DNA from: DATHSY01 sp046729855 | GTDB taxonomy: Bacteria > Actinomycetota > UBA4738 > HRBIN12 | Direction of reading: 5' to 3' | Assembly: GCA_046729855.1 (NCBI GenBank) | Contig: JBKPHM010000012.1 | Span: forward strand, 1 to 64,000 | Length of the DNA stretch: 64,000 nt | In this document: positions 59,157-64,000 of the stretch, in pieces | Position numbering within the stretch: the stretch's first letter is position 1 | Layout of the letters: every line of letters starts with the position of its first letter | Notes under the pieces: model-generated | Told to the model about the DNA's origin: nothing | Databases searched by the model: none | What the model saw: the letters and a program-made list of their open reading frames with translations, nothing else | Position numbers and translations under genes: made by a program

Positions 59157-59162
59157 AGCCTA
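59157..59162 (-). promoter_or_regulatory. -10 element of leaderless nadE
   Basis: TAGGCT, then 6 nt, then the GTG at 59150. Confidence 0.5.
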
Positions 59163-59189
59163 ACGGCACCGCAGCGGCCCGGTGCGCTG

Positions 59190-59660
59190 CTACTCGAGCC
59201 CGCCGATGTCCACGTGGTACGCCTCGTACACCAGGTCGGCCCCGTGCTGGCGATGACGCACGATCTCGCCGAGCAGGCGTTGGACGTCGTCCCGCGCGTC
59301 GTCGACGGGCCATTCGTCACCGACGCCGTCCGTCTCGAGGCGCTCCGCGAGCCGGCGGGTCCGTTCGCGCATCCCCGGGTGGTCGGCGCGAAGCGCCTCG
59401 ATCTGTCTGGCCAAACGCGGCGCGCGGGACTGGATCTCGTCGTAGAGGCCGCCGACGCGCTCCGTGCCCTCGATGTGTGCGTCGATCGTCGCCAGAAGGC
59501 CATGGAGGTGCTTGGCCACGTCGGCCGTCCACGATTCGAGCCGGCCGACGGCCGGGCTGGAGATCGCCTCCTCCACGTCGACGAGCGATCGGCGTAGGTC
59601 CGCCCGTCTGCGCTTGGCGTCCCAAAGTGCCTGCGTGTATGCGTCGTCCAGGTCGCTCAT
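59190..59660 (-). CDS. Helical protein of unknown function
   Basis: 156 residues, almost entirely alpha-helical with charged heptads (AYTQALWDAKRRRADLRRSL; LARQIEALRADHPGMRERTR). His residues occur (KHLHGLLATIDAHIE) in a spacing loosely like hemerythrin helices, but the full metal-site pattern is not evident. GGGAGGGCGGG precedes the ATG. Upstream of nadE on the same strand, possibly co-transcribed. Confidence 0.65.
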   Translation of the reverse strand: MSDLDDAYTQALWDAKRRRADLRRSLVDVEEAISSPAVGRLESWTADVAKHLHGLLATIDAHIEGTERVGGLYDEIQSRAPRLARQIEALRADHPGMRERTRRLAERLETDGVGDEWPVDDARDDVQRLLGEIVRHRQHGADLVYEAYHVDIGGLE

Positions 59661-59764
59661 CCCGCCCTCCCTCGGGGAAGGAAGGGAGTCTAGGGAGTCG
59701 GCTCCTCGCGCGCCAGTCGTCGCTTCCGGCTAGCGCCGTCGGCGGAGCTATCCCGGATGGACGT

Positions 59765-62700
59765 TCACCGCGGGGACGTCAGGAACGTGCGGGCCCGGGT
59801 CGCGGAGACGATATTGCCTTTTTCTTCGTACGCGGCGAAGGCCTCCTTTGCGGCCACGAGCGCCTCGTCGATCCGCCCGCCAGCCTCCAGGACCTCGGCC
59901 AGGTCGAGGAAGGTATCACCCTGCACGTTGAGATCATCCGTCTTTCGGGCGAGTTCGACGGCCTCGCGGATCAGAGCCTCCCCACGGTTGGCGTCTCCGG
60001 TCGCGACGTGCACCTTTCCGGACACGCAACGCCACCACACCTGCGAGGCGATGTCATCGGCCGCGGCCATGGTCCGACAGTCCTCGGCGTACCTCGCCGC
60101 ATCCTCGTACCGCCCTTGTCGTAAGAGGGCCTCTGCCAGCTCGCCTGCGATGGTCGATACGTAGTTATGATCGCCCATGGCGCCAAGCGTCTCGTACGCC
60201 GGCAGGAGTTGACGCTCCGCCGCCGCCGGGTCGTTCGCGATGAGCTCGACCATGCCTGCGTCGAGCGCAGAGATCGCGGCGTGGCGTCTCCACCCGAGTT
60301 CCTCGAGCAGGGTCCTGCCGCGCCGATACCTCTCACGCGCTCGGTCGAAGAACCCTTGCATCGCATCGAGCTGCGCAAGTGCGTTGAGGGCATCGGCTTC
60401 CGTCTTGCGGTCCGCTCCGGCGGCTGCGAGGATCTCCTCGCATCGCTCGATCGCCTCGGTCACCGGTACCGGTCCGTACAGAGCGCACATCGCCAGCCAG
60501 GGCAGCGCTCTCGTCTGGGTCGCGTGATCGCCCGCTGCCCGCGCCGTCTCGATCAGCCGGACCACGGCCTGCTCGGCAGCCCTCCAGTGGTACGCCGAGC
60601 CGTGGACGAACCAGATCAGCCGCCAGGCACGAAGGAGCCCGTCGAACGCCTCGCGACGCTCGAGAACGCGCACTGCGGCTTCCGCTTCGCTCAGCAGTTC
60701 GTCTTCGGAGCCTTTGCCATCGTTCAGGTACTGCATCTCGAGACCCACGAGTCGAGCCGCGATGGCGGTCGCTTCGTCTGCGAGCGACGCAGCTTCCTCG
60801 GATGCTCGGGCGATCGCGGCGTCGGCCATCTGCTGCTCTCCCTGTTCGAAGAGCGCCTCTCCGGCCAACAGCAGAAGCGTCGGGCGTCGGGTGTCGTCGT
60901 TCGGGAGCACCGAAGCCGCTCGCTGGAGGAGCGACCCGGCGGCCGGCACGTCGCCTCGGGCGAGCGCCCGACGCCCCGCAGACTCGAGATACGCCCCTGC
61001 CCGCAGACCAACGCGCCTCGTTCGATCGTCGATCGGTCCCAGCTGGGCCCGAATCAGGAACGCCTGTTCGAGGTGATAGCCCCGGATCTCCTCGTACTCC
61101 ATCACGCGGTCCGACGCGACCTCCTCGAGCCAGTCGACGAACCGCTCGTGCAGCTCCGCCCGCAGCCGCTTCAGCAGCCCGTGGTAGGCCGCGTCCCTGA
61201 TGAGGATGTGGATGAAGCGGAATGTCTCCTGACCGACGAGCGTTGACTCCTCTGGTCGGATGAGCTCCTTCTGCGTCAGCGAGCCAAGGCCCGATCCGAC
61301 GTAGGGGCGAACGCCTTCCGGCGAAAGCGCCTCGACCGCACCGCGGAAGAACACCTGTCCCACGACGGCACTTCTGTCGATGACCGTCCGATCTATGCTG
61401 CTCAGCCGATCGAGACGTGCCGAGAGGAGCGCCGAGATCGAGGGCGGGATCTCTAGCTTCGCGTCGGCGGGCAGCGTCCATCTACCCGAGTCGTCGACCA
61501 CCAGCACGCCGTCGTTGATCAACATCGAGAGCATCTGCTCGACGAAGAGGGGATTGCCCTGCGCAGCCTCGATGATCGCCCGTCGGGCTCGTTCATCGAA
61601 GGAGGCCGTGCCGAGAAGATTCTCGATGACGGCGGCCGTCTCGCTCGTCGTCAGGGGCCCGAGGACGATGGGCCCCACGTTGTCGCGCTCCAGGATCCAC
61701 TCCGCATGATCCTCCAGGAGCTCGGGACGCGACGAGCAGACGACGACCACTGGCGCCCGCGCGTTTTCGACGGCTGTCTTCAGGAGCTCGAGAAACGTCG
61801 CCTCGGCCCAATGGATGTCGTCGATCACCACGACCGCCGGCCTCGGCGTCGCGAGGATTTCGAGGAGCCGCCCGACGGCCCACGTGATCTCGCTAACCGG
61901 GAATGCGGCGTCGGAGAGCCCGATGGCCGCCGAGATCCGCTCGGCCACGTCCGTAGCCTCGGCGCCGACGAGGACCGAGAGCTTGTTGCGCGCATCCTCG
62001 AGGGGATCGTCGTCGTCGATCCCCGCCGCGTCGCGCGTGATCTCGGCCAGAGGCCAGAACGTGATGCCGTCGCCGTAGGACAGACAGTGTCCTCTCAGCG
62101 TCGTGACCCTGCCGCGGACGCGAGAGAGGAACTCGTGCAACAGGCGTGACTTCCCCACACCGGCTGGTCCGAACACGGTTAGGAGCTGCGCTCGCTGCTC
62201 CGTCTCGGCCGCGTCGAGCCCTCGTATCAGGGCAGCCAGCTCGCTGGCTCGACCGACCATCGGCGAGTCCAGCCGTCGGGCGACGCCTTCCCGAAGCGTC
62301 ACGGACCGCAACCGGTACGCGCGGACCGGTTCGACCTTTCCCTTCAGCTCCAAGGGTGCCACCGGTTCGACCTCGACCGCGTCGCCCACGAGCCGGTGGG
62401 TCGACTCCCCGATCAGGATCTCGAGGGTGGGCGCGGCCTGCTCCAGCCGGGCGGCCGTATTGACCGTATCGCCGGTCACCAGCCGCTGGCCTTCCGAGAC
62501 ATCGCCCGCGACCACCTCTCCGGTGTTCACGCCCGTGCGGTTCTCCAGCCGAACCCCCCACGTGGCCTCGAGGCGCTCGTTGACCCTCTCGAGGGTCAGC
62601 TTCATCTCATGGGCTGCCCGGACGGCCCTCAGCGCGTCGTCCTCGTGCAGCCTGGGGAGTCCGAACACGGCCATGATCGCGTCGCCGATGTACTTCTCGA

Positions 62701-62944
62701 CGGTGCCGCCGTGGCGCTCGAGGACGGCTCGCATCTCGTTGAAATAGACGTTCAGGACCTCACGGAGCGACTCGGTATCGAGTCGCTCACCGAGGCTCGT
62801 CGAGCCCTTCAGGTCGCTGAACACAACGGTGACGGTCCTGCGAACCTCGACGGCTGTCTCTTCCGGGGCGAGCCGCCTCCCGCAGATCCCGCACAGCCGG
62901 AAGCGGTCGGGGTTCTCCTCGCCACAGTTCGGACAGATCTGCAC
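59765..62944 (-). CDS. Zinc ribbon - class III cyclase - AAA ATPase - TPR regulator
   Basis: 1059 residues. Order: zinc ribbon (CPNC...CGIC, residues 4-21); class III nucleotidyl cyclase domain about 35-210 with metal Asp-44 (FSDLKGST) and Asp-88 (GDAIMAVFG), substrate Lys-84, and Asn-162/Arg-166 (VNTAARL), so all catalytic residues are kept; AAA_16/STAND ATPase with P-loop GPAGVGKSR (259-267) and VVVIDDIHWAE; and TPR repeats from about 600 to the end. Cytoplasmic. This fusion is common in actinobacteria and mycobacteria; the signal it senses is unknown. GTG start with GAAGGA upstream. Confidence 0.9.
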   Translation of the reverse strand: MQICPNCGEENPDRFRLCGICGRRLAPEETAVEVRRTVTVVFSDLKGSTSLGERLDTESLREVLNVYFNEMRAVLERHGGTVEKYIGDAIMAVFGLPRLHEDDALRAVRAAHEMKLTLERVNERLEATWGVRLENRTGVNTGEVVAGDVSEGQRLVTGDTVNTAARLEQAAPTLEILIGESTHRLVGDAVEVEPVAPLELKGKVEPVRAYRLRSVTLREGVARRLDSPMVGRASELAALIRGLDAAETEQRAQLLTVFGPAGVGKSRLLHEFLSRVRGRVTTLRGHCLSYGDGITFWPLAEITRDAAGIDDDDPLEDARNKLSVLVGAEATDVAERISAAIGLSDAAFPVSEITWAVGRLLEILATPRPAVVVIDDIHWAEATFLELLKTAVENARAPVVVVCSSRPELLEDHAEWILERDNVGPIVLGPLTTSETAAVIENLLGTASFDERARRAIIEAAQGNPLFVEQMLSMLINDGVLVVDDSGRWTLPADAKLEIPPSISALLSARLDRLSSIDRTVIDRSAVVGQVFFRGAVEALSPEGVRPYVGSGLGSLTQKELIRPEESTLVGQETFRFIHILIRDAAYHGLLKRLRAELHERFVDWLEEVASDRVMEYEEIRGYHLEQAFLIRAQLGPIDDRTRRVGLRAGAYLESAGRRALARGDVPAAGSLLQRAASVLPNDDTRRPTLLLLAGEALFEQGEQQMADAAIARASEEAASLADEATAIAARLVGLEMQYLNDGKGSEDELLSEAEAAVRVLERREAFDGLLRAWRLIWFVHGSAYHWRAAEQAVVRLIETARAAGDHATQTRALPWLAMCALYGPVPVTEAIERCEEILAAAGADRKTEADALNALAQLDAMQGFFDRARERYRRGRTLLEELGWRRHAAISALDAGMVELIANDPAAAERQLLPAYETLGAMGDHNYVSTIAGELAEALLRQGRYEDAARYAEDCRTMAAADDIASQVWWRCVSGKVHVATGDANRGEALIREAVELARKTDDLNVQGDTFLDLAEVLEAGGRIDEALVAAKEAFAAYEEKGNIVSATRARTFLTSPR

Positions 62945-62966
62945 GGGCCGTTCCTTCGTGGCCGAG

Positions 62967-63917
62967 CTAGCGGTGCTTGGGGTCCCCGGTCGCGCTCGTG
63001 ATGACGGTCTCTACGATATCGCCAGTCTTGGTGCTCTTGACCGAGGCCATGCAGAACTTCTGGATGAGGTCCGTGCAGTCCGGGAACAGGAATACCCACT
63101 CGCCGTTCACCAGCGTGATCGGGCTGTTGTTCCACGACTTGATGAAGGAAGGCGGCGACGTGGCGCCAGCGGCTGCCGGGACGGCTCCGCACACGCGGTA
63201 GGACACGTTGCCGCGGTCCTCGGCTTCCTTGCGCCATGCCTTCGTGATGCGAGCGGTCGCCGTGATCGTGCCGGACGTGGTGCCCGCGATCCCCTCGTCC
63301 ACGGTCCATGTGACGGCCGCGTGGAAGAAGGGATCCACGAACGAACCCACGCTGCAGTTCGGGTCGTCGTCGATGCCGTTCGCGAGCGTCACCAACGCGT
63401 TCGTCGGGTTCGTGAAGCGAATGTGTTGGAAGGCGGTCCCGCTCGTCGGGAAGGTGGCGCTGCAGACCGCATTCTCGCCGCAGGCGTCGTCCCAGATCGT
63501 GAAGGGGTTGGAGTCGCCCGATTGTGCGTTCGGGGCCGTTGCCCGAAGCACGAAGTGACCCGATCGATCGACCGCCAGCCCCGGGAACGTGGCGACGCCG
63601 TCAACGGCGCGGGCGGTGTTGTTCGAAAGCGTAGCTTTGGTCGTGTTGGTCGACAGCGTCAACGTCACGATCGCCCGGAAGCCGGGATTCGCCATGCCGG
63701 GCGAGCTCTGGCATTCGACCCGCACCGGCGCACCGGCCTTGGTGAAGGGGACGCTCGTGATGGATGGTACGACGTTGTCTGCGGGCTGGGCCACGAAGAC
63801 CAGCGAGCAGGCGGTCGCGGCACCGACACTCGGGCTTGCGAATACCGAGGCTACGACGAACATTGCCGTCATCGCGGCAACCCGGGCGAGTGTTGAACGG
63901 GCGGAACGTCGGCGCAT
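62967..63917 (-). CDS. Secreted protein of unknown function
   Basis: 316 residues. Signal peptide of about 33 residues (basic MRRRSARSTLARVAAMTAMF, then a hydrophobic core and an ASPSVGAA cleavage region). The mature part is Thr/Ser/Asn-rich with six or more Cys that could pair as disulfides (ACSLVF, VECQSSPGM, DDACGENAVCSA, DPNCSVG, RVCGAV, FPDCTDLIQKFCMA). Looks like beta-sandwich repeats. AGGAG precedes the ATG. 22 nt upstream of the cyclase-ATPase gene on the same strand, so the two may be co-transcribed. Confidence 0.8.
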   Translation of the reverse strand: MRRRSARSTLARVAAMTAMFVVASVFASPSVGAATACSLVFVAQPADNVVPSITSVPFTKAGAPVRVECQSSPGMANPGFRAIVTLTLSTNTTKATLSNNTARAVDGVATFPGLAVDRSGHFVLRATAPNAQSGDSNPFTIWDDACGENAVCSATFPTSGTAFQHIRFTNPTNALVTLANGIDDDPNCSVGSFVDPFFHAAVTWTVDEGIAGTTSGTITATARITKAWRKEAEDRGNVSYRVCGAVPAAAGATSPPSFIKSWNNSPITLVNGEWVFLFPDCTDLIQKFCMASVKSTKTGDIVETVITSATGDPKHR

Positions 63918-64000
63918 CTACTTCTCCTCTCTGCGTTACGCACGGCGACAGTGGCCCCCACCGTCGGTCATTCGGCCTACGACGAAGGCAGGAAAGCATC

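Noticed and set aside
63918..64000. Gene at the right edge
   Set aside because: The 83 nt hold the leader of the secreted-protein gene; no start or fragment of another gene could be supported.

Overview
The window is G+C-rich chromosomal DNA with tightly packed genes and no visible prophage, transposase, CRISPR array or rRNA. The best reading is a chromosome segment of an actinobacterium, probably a deep-branching one. The reasons are a dnaK-grpE-dnaJ-hspR-clpB heat-shock operon with an HspR repressor, a dCTP deaminase of the bifunctional dUMP-forming type known from Mycobacterium, many NarL-type two-component systems, and a recurring start-site architecture in which a TANNNT box lies 6-9 nt before an ATG or GTG (leaderless mRNAs). 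No taxonomic marker such as rRNA is present, so the placement is an inference.

Layout: 1-4356 carries the clipped start of a response regulator, two multi-membrane glycosyltransferases and a NarL-type regulator with its kinase. 4392-11801 holds panB, the rpsF-ssb-rpsR-rplI ribosomal/replication block, dnaB interrupted by a 424-aa homing intein, nth, and a DRG/Obg-type GTPase behind a possible leader peptide and hairpins. 11802-19725 has an S66 peptidase, tRNA-Gly, trpD, dcd and a kinase-regulator-HEAT-repeat operon. 19934-33683 has an EtfD-like membrane iron-sulfur oxidoreductase, the heat-shock operon (with an hsp20 inserted between dnaK and grpE), a PspC/LiaF-like envelope cluster, lemA and an MFS transporter.

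33757-47698 is mainly de novo purine synthesis: purA-D-E-B-C-S-Q-L, a molybdopterin sulfite-oxidase-like gene, then purF and purM. It is preceded by a UPF0173 hydrolase, an IolC-C-terminal-like aldolase and a dodecin. The pur genes mostly overlap by 4 nt, so they are probably translationally coupled; PurS, PurQ and small PurL would form the FGAM synthase complex. purK, purN and purH are not in the window. 47821-52851 contains a lone receiver, a hotdog CoA lyase-like gene, an SH3-like small protein, E2/E1-beta/E1-alpha of a 2-oxoacid dehydrogenase, and a divergent conserved gene.

52888-57506 has tRNA-Phe, -Asp, -Glu and -Lys, a DUF192 gene, a membrane histidine kinase coupled to a DUF5317 membrane protein, and, divergently, a 30-residue membrane-peptide ORF behind a long structured region containing a perfect palindrome. 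That module is the most plausible undescribed system here. The window ends with a SIMPL protein, nadE, a coiled-coil protein, a cyclase-ATPase-TPR regulator and a secreted protein.
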